Below, piece by piece: positions 1 to 5,412 of a stretch of DNA of 5,412 bases. The stretch is from contig JASLOY010000280.1 in the NCBI GenBank assembly GCA_030745255.1, positions 1-5,412 on the forward strand, written 5' to 3'. Each line of letters opens with the position of its first letter. Position 1 is the first letter of the stretch. The stretch comes from Vicinamibacterales bacterium. GTDB taxonomy: Bacteria > Acidobacteriota > Vicinamibacteria > Vicinamibacterales > UBA8438. The position numbers and the translations under genes are program-made. The notes beneath the pieces are model-generated. The model was not told the DNA's origin. It was given only the letters and a program-made list of their open reading frames with translations, and did not search any database.

Positions 1-1
1 C

Positions 2-1642
2 TGGGCGTTCCTCGAGATGCCGCCGGGGAGCTCCCTCTCCGATGCCGACATCGTCGACCGAGGTGAGGCGATGGCGTCCTTCACGCCGGACGCGATCGGG
101 CTCTATCGGCTCGGTCTGGCAGTGAGCGACGGTGATCGGACCTCGACCGACTCGACCGAGGTCTCGGCACAAGCGGAAGATGAGGTTCGCACCGAAGACG
201 GCCCGTTCTTCGACGTGTCGGGTTTCTACGCCTTCACCGCATACAGCCAGAACAACTTCTTTCTCGGCAAGACCGCCGACCGGCCGACGGTCGGGGGTGT
301 GTCCGACAAGGACAACTACGCGATCCAGATCTTCCGGCTCACAAGCGAGTTCGCGCGTGACGACAACCTGAAGGCGGTGCTCCGCACCGATTTGGCCCAG
401 TCGATCTGGGGGTTCGACAACAACGCGCGTGATGCCGGGCTGCGTGGCGGGTTCTCGAACCTGTTCAACCGCAAGGGCACCAACTTCCAGGTACACCTGG
501 ACTGGGCCTATGTGGACTACACCGTGCCGGATCTGCAGATGAACTTCAAGGTCGGTCGGATGAAGCACTCGCTGGGCAACCTGCTGGTGCTCGATCAGGA
601 CAACGACGGCATCCAGATCGCCAAGACCTGGGGCCCGGGCACGGCGACCTTCTCGTGGGCCAAGATGTCGGAGGGGGCCGACTCGCTCTCCGACTTCGCC
701 GCCATCGGACCGGGCGGGCTGAGCACCGAGGATGCGACGCTCTGGGTGGGCAACTACGCGCACCGGACGGGCACCTGGACGGTGAATCCGTTCGTCGCCT
801 ACTACCGCGACGACGGCGCGTCGGCCGGCCGAGCCTACATCCCGAACGGGCTCCAGTATTTCAGAGCCCGGTTCACGCCGCAGCTCAGCTCGGCCACCGT
901 GGTTGGCGTCGCCGCCAACGGAACCTCTGGCCCCTGGACCTTCAAAGGCGAGCTGGACGTCCTGACGGGGAACGATGACATCGCGAACACCAACTCCGGT
1001 CCGAACGAGCTGACCGACGTGAACAACGGCGACCTCAGGGGCTACAACGTGTTCCTCGAGGCGAAGACGGCGTTCGGTCCGGGCACGCTCGGATTCGACT
1101 TCGGGCGGGGCTCCGGTGACGACGACCCGATGTCGGGAGCGGGGAATATCAACAAGATCCGCACCAACGGGTTCTTTTTCATCACCGAGATCTGGGAGGA
1201 CTCGATCATGCCCGACGAGGAGGGAATCACCCCTCAGGGACTCGGTTCTCCCGGCTCGCGCGCCTACCGTGAGTTCGAGAACACGACGTTGTTCCAGGTG
1301 AACTACGAGTGGAACATCAGCGAGCGGCTGACCTATTTCGCTTCAGGAACCTGGATGCAGGCGACCAATCCGATTTCCGCCTGGTTCGACACCGATGGCA
1401 GCGGCGCGATCGACCCCGGTGAGCTGGGGGCGGAATCCAGCGACGACCTCGGCAAGGAGCTGAACATGCGGATGACCTGGAACCTGGACCGGGGGCTGAC
1501 CTGGATCTTCCGCGGCGGGGCGTACTGGCCGGGGGAGGGGGCGGGCTTCCTCATCAACGGCACGCGGTTGCACGACAGGACGGCCTACGAGCTGCGGACC
1601 ACCCTCCGGTTCTCGTTCGGCGGCCTCAGGATAGGAGGCTGA
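2..1642 (+). CDS. Outer-membrane beta-barrel porin-like protein with N-terminal PKD-like domain (5' truncated)
   Basis: The reading frame is open to the left edge, so the true start lies outside the window; the ATG at 17 is internal. Bases 2-166 look like the end of an Ig/PKD-like fold: a WAFLEMPPGSS strand, then SFTPD, GLYRLGLAVSDGD and a closing STEVSA strand. From about 215 to the stop the protein is rich in alternating polar/hydrophobic strands with aromatic belts and Gly/Asn/Asp turns (for example DVSGFYAFTAYS, FKVGRMKHSLGN, ELRTTLRFSFGG), as in a large outer-membrane barrel of roughly 475 residues. The pattern VGRxKxxLGNLLVLDxDxDGI and the late YWPGEGAGF segment recall porins of the alginate-export/OprD-like kind, but that assignment is from memory and weak. 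An EF-hand-like loop lies at 1388-1423. The C-terminus is LRIGG, not an aromatic residue; the last strand ends in FSF eight to ten residues earlier. The likely role is passive or selective transport across the outer membrane; the substrate is unknown. Confidence 0.8.
   Translation, partial: WAFLEMPPGSSLSDADIVDRGEAMASFTPDAIGLYRLGLAVSDGDRTSTDSTEVSAQAEDEVRTEDGPFFDVSGFYAFTAYSQNNFFLGKTADRPTVGGVSDKDNYAIQIFRLTSEFARDDNLKAVLRTDLAQSIWGFDNNARDAGLRGGFSNLFNRKGTNFQVHLDWAYVDYTVPDLQMNFKVGRMKHSLGNLLVLDQDNDGIQIAKTWGPGTATFSWAKMSEGADSLSDFAAIGPGGLSTEDATLWVGNYAHRTGTWTVNPFVAYYRDDGASAGRAYIPNGLQYFRARFTPQLSSATVVGVAANGTSGPWTFKGELDVLTGNDDIANTNSGPNELTDVNNGDLRGYNVFLEAKTAFGPGTLGFDFGRGSGDDDPMSGAGNINKIRTNGFFFITEIWEDSIMPDEEGITPQGLGSPGSRAYREFENTTLFQVNYEWNISERLTYFASGTWMQATNPISAWFDTDGSGAIDPGELGAESSDDLGKELNMRMTWNLDRGLTWIFRGGAYWPGEGAGFLINGTRLHDRTAYELRTTLRFSFGGLRIGG
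1388..1423 (+). other. EF-hand-like calcium-binding loop inside the porin
   Basis: The twelve codons read DTDGSGAIDPGE. This fits the canonical EF-hand loop with D at positions 1 and 3, S at 5, G at 6, I at 8, D at 9 and E at 12. It sits in what should be an extracellular loop between barrel strands (preceded by PISAWF, followed by an acidic ESSDD stretch). Ca2+ binding is inferred from the motif alone. A single loop without obvious flanking E and F helices resembles the isolated calcium loops of dockerins and other secreted proteins more than a paired calmodulin-type EF-hand. Confidence 0.6.
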
Positions 1643-1659
1643 GCGAGTGTAGCAGATAC

Positions 1660-1702
1660 CCGTTCCGCAGACCGGGCGTGAGCGTGTGGACGACCCGAAC
1701 GG
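1660..1702 (+). terminator. Weak imperfect hairpin after the porin stop, possible terminator
   Basis: CCGTTC at 1660-1665 pairs with GAACGG at 1697-1702. Inside it GGGCGT at 1674-1679 pairs with ACG-A-CCC at 1690-1696 (one bulged A), leaving an eight-base asymmetric internal loop and a ten-base apical loop. It begins 18 bases past the porin stop. No T-run follows, so it is not a standard intrinsic terminator and could be chance in GC-rich sequence. Confidence 0.2.
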
Positions 1703-1814
1703 TCCGGATCGAGCGGGGGCCATCGATGTGAGTCGCGGCTACCGAGCACTCAGCAGTCAGTCAGCACCAACGAAGCATTGAGCAGTTCGTCAGGTGACCA
1801 ACACCAACGAGGAT

Positions 1815-1820
1815 GAGGAG
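1815..1820 (+). promoter_or_regulatory. Ribosome binding site of the MCP gene
   Basis: GAGGAG lies eight bases before the ATG at 1829, a good Shine-Dalgarno match at standard spacing. It supports this start over the ATG at 1813, which opens a different, arginine-rich shadow frame. Confidence 0.75.
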
Positions 1821-1828
1821 AACGTGTC

Positions 1829-3445
1829 ATGAAATCATGGACGGTCGGCAAGAAGCTGTATACAGGAATAGGAGCGCTCGTGATCGTGGTCGTGGTTTTG
1901 GCCGGGGCCGGCGTCTGGGGCAGCTCGACGATCAAGGATCAGCTCGACGAGACCGGCAATGTGACGGCGCTGCGCATCCGGCTGTCGCTGCAGGTCGAGC
2001 GGGAGTTTCTCGAGCTGTTCACGGCCGAGAAGATCATGATCCTGGCCGGCTACGACGACGACCGTGCGCTGCACGACTCGTGGCGTGACACCTTCGATGC
2101 GCTGGTGCCGGTGACGGATGCCGACCTCGCCGAGCTCACGTCTCTGATGCGGATCGAGTCTGGCCGCCTGGCGTGCGAGAAGATGGCGACGCTGTTCGAG
2201 GACTGGAAGGGGCTGCACGTCCGGGTGGCATCGCTCGTGGAGGAGGGACAGTTCCACGAAGCGCAGATGTTGTCGCTCAACGAAGGCAGGCCGATCATCG
2301 AAGAAATCAGAGCCTCCGCGGGCGTCGTCGCCTCGAATCAGCAAGACTTTCTCGCCGAAGACATGGGCAGGGCGGACGAGGCCTACGGACAGATCAACAT
2401 GGCGACGTGGGGGCTGGCCGCGCTAGCGCTGTTCGTGGGTGTCATCTCCATGTGGGTCATCGTCAAGATCAACCGAGGGTTGCGCACAACCGCCAGCGAG
2501 CTGCGCAGCAGCTCGGGCCAAGTGGCGAGTGCGGCCGGTCAGGTGGCGTCCTCCAGCCAGTCATTGTCTCAGGGAGCCACCGAACAGGCTAGCTCTCTCG
2601 AGCAGAGCTCGGCATCGATGGAAGAAATGGCGTCGATGACACGGAAGAACTCCGAGAACGCTCAGCAGGCGGCCGAGCTGATGACCGAAGCCGAGTCTCG
2701 CGTCGGCGAGTCGAATCAAGCCCTGACGTCGATGGTCGATGCCATGTCGAGTATCCGCGCGTCGAGCGAAAAGGTCACCAAGATCATCAAGACGATCGAC
2801 GAAATCGCCTTCCAGACCAACATCCTGGCGCTCAATGCCGCCGTTGAGGCTGCTCGCGCGGCCGAGGCGGGCATGGGCTTCGCGGTGGTCGCAGACGAGG
2901 TGCGAAACCTTGCCCAGCGCTCGGCGCAGGCAGCGAAGGACACGGCGGGGTTGATCGAAGAGTCCAGCGCTAACGCGCAGGAAGGTGCGAATCGGACGGA
3001 GCAAGTGAGCACATCGATCACCACGATCACAGAAACGGTGAACAAGGTCAAAGGGCTCGTCGACGAGGTCAGCATGGCGAGCAAGCAGCAATCGCAGGGG
3101 ATCGACCAGGTGACACAGGCCATCTCCCAGATGGAACGGGTGACGCAGACGACGGCCGCTACTGCCGAGGAGAGCGCTGCGGCAAGCGAGGAGCTCACCG
3201 CTCAGGCCGACGCCGCGTTGGGTGCGGTTGGTCAACTCGAGACCATGGTTGGCACCGCCGCCGCCGCAACAGACTCGTCTGCGCACGGCGCAACTCGCCC
3301 GTCCCGGTTTGCGAACGTCATCAAGCTGAAGCGTCCGGTGGAGGCGACTGCCGCAGAGGCGCCTGCCCCGGAGGCGCCGCTGGTAGAAGATGCAGCCGAA
3401 GCGGAGATTCCACTCCAGTCGACGGGAACATTCGGCAAGTTCTAG
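1829..3445 (+). CDS. Methyl-accepting chemotaxis protein, transmembrane, without HAMP domain
   Basis: This 538-residue chemoreceptor has a short basic N-terminus, TM1 at about residues 12-30, an all-helical periplasmic part at 31-190 that looks like a four-helix-bundle sensor, and TM2 at about 191-212. The cytoplasmic signalling bundle runs over about 216-475. The hairpin tip is nearly invariant (IAFQTNILALNAAVEAAR at 326-343, then GFAVVADEVRNLAQRSAQAAKD), the region that contacts CheA and CheW. Methylation-type helices surround E252/Q259/E266 and E447/E448. A HAMP domain would normally fill about 50 residues after TM2; here VKINRGLRTTASEL leads almost directly into the methylation helix. One tip substitution is visible: RAAE where RAGE is usual. 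The tail (476-538) is Ala/Pro-rich and ends IPLQSTGTFGKF, with no NWETF-type CheR-binding pentapeptide. The start has a strong ribosome binding site. It lies 114 bases before the cheA region on the same strand, so it probably feeds that kinase. The ligand cannot be told from sequence. Confidence 0.96.
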   Translation: MKSWTVGKKLYTGIGALVIVVVVLAGAGVWGSSTIKDQLDETGNVTALRIRLSLQVEREFLELFTAEKIMILAGYDDDRALHDSWRDTFDALVPVTDADLAELTSLMRIESGRLACEKMATLFEDWKGLHVRVASLVEEGQFHEAQMLSLNEGRPIIEEIRASAGVVASNQQDFLAEDMGRADEAYGQINMATWGLAALALFVGVISMWVIVKINRGLRTTASELRSSSGQVASAAGQVASSSQSLSQGATEQASSLEQSSASMEEMASMTRKNSENAQQAAELMTEAESRVGESNQALTSMVDAMSSIRASSEKVTKIIKTIDEIAFQTNILALNAAVEAARAAEAGMGFAVVADEVRNLAQRSAQAAKDTAGLIEESSANAQEGANRTEQVSTSITTITETVNKVKGLVDEVSMASKQQSQGIDQVTQAISQMERVTQTTAATAEESAAASEELTAQADAALGAVGQLETMVGTAAAATDSSAHGATRPSRFANVIKLKRPVEATAAEAPAPEAPLVEDAAEAEIPLQSTGTFGKF

Positions 3446-3467
3446 ACGCACCGACTAGAGAGCTCGA

Positions 3468-3504
3468 CCGGTTGCTCGCGCAGATCGCCTGTGCGAGCAG
3501 CCGG
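3468..3504 (+). terminator. 15-bp hairpin downstream of the MCP gene (terminator or attenuator-like)
   Basis: CCGGTTGCTCGCGCA at 3468-3482 pairs along its full length with TGTGCGAGCAGCCGG at 3490-3504. Thirteen pairs are Watson-Crick, two are G-U wobbles, and the loop is seven bases (GATCGCC). The hairpin starts 22 bases after the MCP stop and ends 55 bases before the next ATG. No T-run follows (CCTGCTCTCCC), so this is not a textbook intrinsic terminator. It could act as a T-less terminator, a 3' stabiliser of the MCP mRNA, or an element lowering readthrough into cheA. Confidence 0.5.
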
Positions 3505-3530
3505 CCTGCTCTCCCGGTTCGCTCGAGAGG

Positions 3531-3540
3531 GTGCCGGCAC
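3531..3540. repeat. 10-bp perfect palindrome GTGCCGGCAC
   Basis: GTGCCGGCAC is its own reverse complement and sits 19 bases before the ATG at 3560. It could be a small operator half-site pair, but palindromes of this length arise by chance in GC-rich DNA and no second copy was noticed. Confidence 0.2.
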
Positions 3541-3559
3541 TATCCGAGACAGGCTACAC

Positions 3560-3958
3560 ATGGATGACAAACGGCAGAAGTTCATCGATCGAATCGACGG
3601 ACGGCTCGATCGACTCGCCGGATTGGCTAAAACCGCCCACGAGGCAGATGGCGCGCGGCGTGTGCGTGAGGAGATTCGCGCGCTTGTCCGCTCTTTGACG
3701 TCGGCCAGTGCCGGTGACCTTGGGGTCTTTGCCGAGGAGATTCGGCAGGCCGTACGAGATGTCGACCCCGGAGACCTCGGCCGCGTGGGCGACGTGGAAG
3801 GCAGATATGAACGGCGTGCCCACGCTGCTGTGCGAGCCGGCGGTGCACGAGTCTGGCGAAGACGTGCCGGCTGCCGCCGAACCGGCCAGCGAAGACACCG
3901 CCAGCGAACGCGATGTCGGCCACGAGGCCGATGCCGAGGCGCTTCAAATGGATCCTGA
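3560..3958 (+). CDS. Helical N-terminal segment, probably the detached start of CheA (apparent frameshift)
   Basis: From the ATG at 3560 the frame reads MDDKRQKFIDRIDGRLDRL and continues as charged amphipathic helix to about AEEIRQAVRDVDPGDL (near 3778). This part looks genuinely coding. After about 3800 the same frame turns into arginine-rich sequence (RRRAGCRRTGQRRHRQR) typical of a shadow frame and stops at 3956-3958, inside the CheA P1 domain. Meanwhile the +1 frame becomes convincing protein from about 3759. The simplest reading is that the first 70-80 residues are the N-terminus of CheA, split by a one-base insertion (or two-base deletion). The alternative is a separate small protein overlapping cheA. 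The ribosome binding site is poor (ACAGG at 3549-3553). An upstream GTG at 3491 is in frame but lies within the hairpin, so I prefer 3560. I recognise no named domain here. Confidence 0.45.
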   Translation: MDDKRQKFIDRIDGRLDRLAGLAKTAHEADGARRVREEIRALVRSLTSASAGDLGVFAEEIRQAVRDVDPGDLGRVGDVEGRYERRAHAAVRAGGARVWRRRAGCRRTGQRRHRQRTRCRPRGRCRGASNGS

Positions 3959-5412
3959 GTTGGCCGGGATGTTCGTGTCCGAAGCGCTGGATCACCTGGG
4001 CTCGATTGAAGCCACCGTGCTCGAGCTCGAAGCCGCGCCAGACGACAACAAGCTCCTGAACGACGTCTTCCGCCCCTTCCACACGATCAAAGGGAACGCC
4101 GGTGCCCTGGGCTTGGAAACCCTCCAGGGGTTCGCCCACACCGTCGAGAACCTGCTCGATCGGGCGCGGTCGGGCCGGCATCGGCTCGGCTCGGCCGAAA
4201 TCGACGCGGTCCTCAAGGCAGTGGATCTCACGACCGCGATCATCACCGATCTCAACGCACGGGTGGGCGGCCAGCAGGGCGGCCGCGCATTTGGGATGGA
4301 GCGCGCGGCGGTCACAAGGTTGATTGGCCAGCTGCTCGACCACGTCGACGCGCCGGCGGATGAGGAAGAGGCTGCAGCGACGGTCCAGACCGCGCCGCTC
4401 GCCGCCGCGACCGGCGCGCCACGCGTTGTCACGTCGCAGCCCGCGCAGCCCGTCGAGCCTCGCCCCTCCTCGGAGCGACAGACCGACCGTGGCCGGCCCA
4501 GCGGTGTCGGAGGCCAGAGACGCCGCGGCGCTGAAGGGGTGGCGCAGGCGACCGTGAAGATCGAGACCACCAAGCTCGACAACCTCGTCGACATGGTCGG
4601 CGAATTGGTCATCGCGCAATCGATCATTCAGGAAGACCCGGCGCTTGCCGGGATGATGAGCGAGCGCTTGACGCGGAACCTCGCTCAGCTCAACCGGATC
4701 ACGAGCGACCTGCAGAAGAACGCGATGTCGATGCGGATGACGCCAATCCGGCCGACGTTCCAGAAGATGGCGCGCCTGGTGCGGGATCTGAGCCGCACGT
4801 CGGGCAAGGCAATCGACCTGCAGCTGTCCGGCGAGGAGACCGAGCTCGATCGCCGCGTGGTCGAGGACATCAACGACCCACTGATGCACATGGTTCGGAA
4901 CAGCATCGACCACGGCGTCGAGGTTCCCGAGGCGCGTCGGCGAACCGGCAAGTCCGAATGTGCCAAGGTCTGCTTGAGCGCCTACCACGAAGGCGGCAAC
5001 ATCGTCATCAGCGTGGCCGACGACGGCAACGGGCTCGACACCGAGAAGATTCTCGCCAAGGCGATCGCGCAGGGGCTGGTTCCGGAGGGCGCCACCCCGC
5101 CCGCCGCCGAGATTCACCGGATGGTCTTCCAGGCTGGATTCTCGACCGCCGAGGTCGTCACCGAAATCTCCGGCCGCGGCGTCGGCATGGACGTCGTCAG
5201 GCGCAACATCGAGGCGTTGCGCGGACGGATCGACATTCAGTCGGTGCCAGGCCAGGGGACGACGTTTTTCATCAAGTTGCCGCTCACGCTGGCCATCATC
5301 GAAGGATTGATGCTCAAGGTCGGGCGCGAGCGAGTCGTGATGCCGACGTTCGCTGTGCGGGAGTCGCTCAGACCCACACGCGAACAGCTTCACTCCGTGC
5401 AAGGCGAGTCTC
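3759..5412 (+). CDS. cheA: Chemotaxis histidine kinase CheA (3' truncated, 5' end uncertain)
   Basis: CheA autophosphorylates on a P1 histidine under receptor control and passes phosphate to CheY/CheB-type regulators. The frame is closed upstream by TGA at 3696-3698 and open to the right edge. After an acidic Ala/Pro linker, P1 (Hpt) spans about 3951-4272 with phospho-acceptor His at 4080-4082 in FRPFHTIKGNAG. An extra helix (about 4287-4360) and an Ala/Pro/Arg linker to about 4550 follow, with no recognisable P2 domain. P3 dimerisation runs from about 4554 (TVKIETTKLDNLVDMVGELV). P4 shows the N-box HMVRNSIDHG (4887-4916), G1 as DDGNG (5019-5033), the F-box FQAGFSTA (5127-5150), G2 GRGVGMD (5172-5192) and GQGTT (5250-5264). 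P5 starts near 5289 and is cut off. No response-regulator domain is visible so far. Candidate starts are ATG 3759 and ATG 3807; the latter has the better ribosome binding site. If the frameshift is an artefact, the real start is ATG 3560. Confidence 0.92.
   Translation, partial: MSTPETSAAWATWKADMNGVPTLLCEPAVHESGEDVPAAAEPASEDTASERDVGHEADAEALQMDPELAGMFVSEALDHLGSIEATVLELEAAPDDNKLLNDVFRPFHTIKGNAGALGLETLQGFAHTVENLLDRARSGRHRLGSAEIDAVLKAVDLTTAIITDLNARVGGQQGGRAFGMERAAVTRLIGQLLDHVDAPADEEEAAATVQTAPLAAATGAPRVVTSQPAQPVEPRPSSERQTDRGRPSGVGGQRRRGAEGVAQATVKIETTKLDNLVDMVGELVIAQSIIQEDPALAGMMSERLTRNLAQLNRITSDLQKNAMSMRMTPIRPTFQKMARLVRDLSRTSGKAIDLQLSGEETELDRRVVEDINDPLMHMVRNSIDHGVEVPEARRRTGKSECAKVCLSAYHEGGNIVISVADDGNGLDTEKILAKAIAQGLVPEGATPPAAEIHRMVFQAGFSTAEVVTEISGRGVGMDVVRRNIEALRGRIDIQSVPGQGTTFFIKLPLTLAIIEGLMLKVGRERVVMPTFAVRESLRPTREQLHSVQGES
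3796..3801 (+). promoter_or_regulatory. Possible ribosome binding site for an internal CheA start at 3807
   Basis: GGAAGG lies five bases before the ATG at 3807, in the CheA frame. It is a moderate Shine-Dalgarno match, better than anything before ATG 3759 (GAGGAG at 3734-3739 is 19 bases away). If the frame break is real, translation could restart here and yield a CheA with an intact P1. Confidence 0.3.

Larger units (their letters stand above)
1643..1828. other. Intergenic region between porin and MCP genes
   Basis: This 186-base gap has no open frame with a credible protein. It contains a weak imperfect hairpin at 1660-1702, a nine-base direct repeat CACCAACGA at 1765-1773 and 1802-1810, and the MCP ribosome binding site at its end. 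I could not identify a convincing sigma-70, sigma-28 or sigma-54 promoter by eye. Its length suggests the MCP has its own promoter here, but this is inference. Confidence 0.6.

Noticed and set aside
1778..1807. TTGAGC as a possible -35 box before the MCP gene
   Set aside because: No acceptable -10 box lies 16-18 bases downstream, so no promoter is called.
1765..1810. Nine-base direct repeat CACCAACGA at 1765-1773 and 1802-1810
   Set aside because: Only two copies, short and without dyad symmetry; compatible with chance. Too weak to call an operator.
2561..3451. 296-residue open frame on the - strand opposite the MCP
   Set aside because: Arg/Leu/Cys-rich low-quality protein opposite a highly conserved MCP signalling domain; a shadow frame.
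3491..3559. Upstream GTG start extending the 3560 segment by 23 residues
   Set aside because: The GTG lies in the right arm of the 15-bp hairpin and has no clear ribosome binding site; the ATG at 3560 is a more natural start.
3627..5402. 591-residue open frame on the - strand opposite cheA
   Set aside because: It is a shadow of the CheA frame in GC-rich DNA: its sequence is His/Arg/Gly/Leu-rich with no domain, while the + strand shows every CheA motif.

Overview
This is a GC-rich window (strikingly G/C in third codon positions) in which all supported genes read on the + strand. It holds the 3' part of an outer-membrane porin-like gene, a complete transmembrane methyl-accepting chemotaxis protein (MCP) gene, and a CheA-type chemotaxis histidine kinase gene that runs off the right edge. 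The outer-membrane barrel and the MCP/CheA pair indicate a Gram-negative bacterium that is motile or otherwise chemosensory. The HAMP-less MCP, the P1 phospho-site sequence FHTIKG and the PKD-like/barrel fusion suggest Myxococcota, other former Deltaproteobacteria or Acidobacteriota. That placement is from recall of sequence style only and is weak.

Layout. Bases 2-1642 are the C-terminal part of a protein that begins left of the window: the end of an Ig/PKD-like fold, then a large beta-barrel carrying an EF-hand-like loop. Bases 1643-1828 form a 186-base gap with a weak imperfect hairpin and, at its end, a strong ribosome binding site. Bases 1829-3445 encode a 538-residue MCP. Bases 3446-3559 contain a striking 15-bp hairpin just past the MCP stop. 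From 3560 a helical coding segment reads in one frame to about 3765-3800. Coding then continues in the next frame (+1) as CheA through P1, P3, P4 and the start of P5.

How the genes work together. The MCP would sense a periplasmic or membrane-linked signal and, through its conserved cytoplasmic tip, control autophosphorylation of the neighbouring CheA. CheA would pass phosphate from its P1 histidine to response regulators expected farther downstream. The porin may be an unrelated neighbour.

Main points for a second look: (1) an apparent frameshift inside the N-terminal part of cheA; (2) an MCP that matches E. coli Tsr in spacing between its methylation sites and hairpin tip yet lacks a HAMP domain; (3) the long hairpin between the MCP and cheA; (4) the PKD-like/beta-barrel/EF-hand combination in the first gene. 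I see no RNA genes, CRISPR arrays, insertion sequences or attachment sites, and I found no convincing entirely new system. The window looks like a chemosensory locus with several unusual details.
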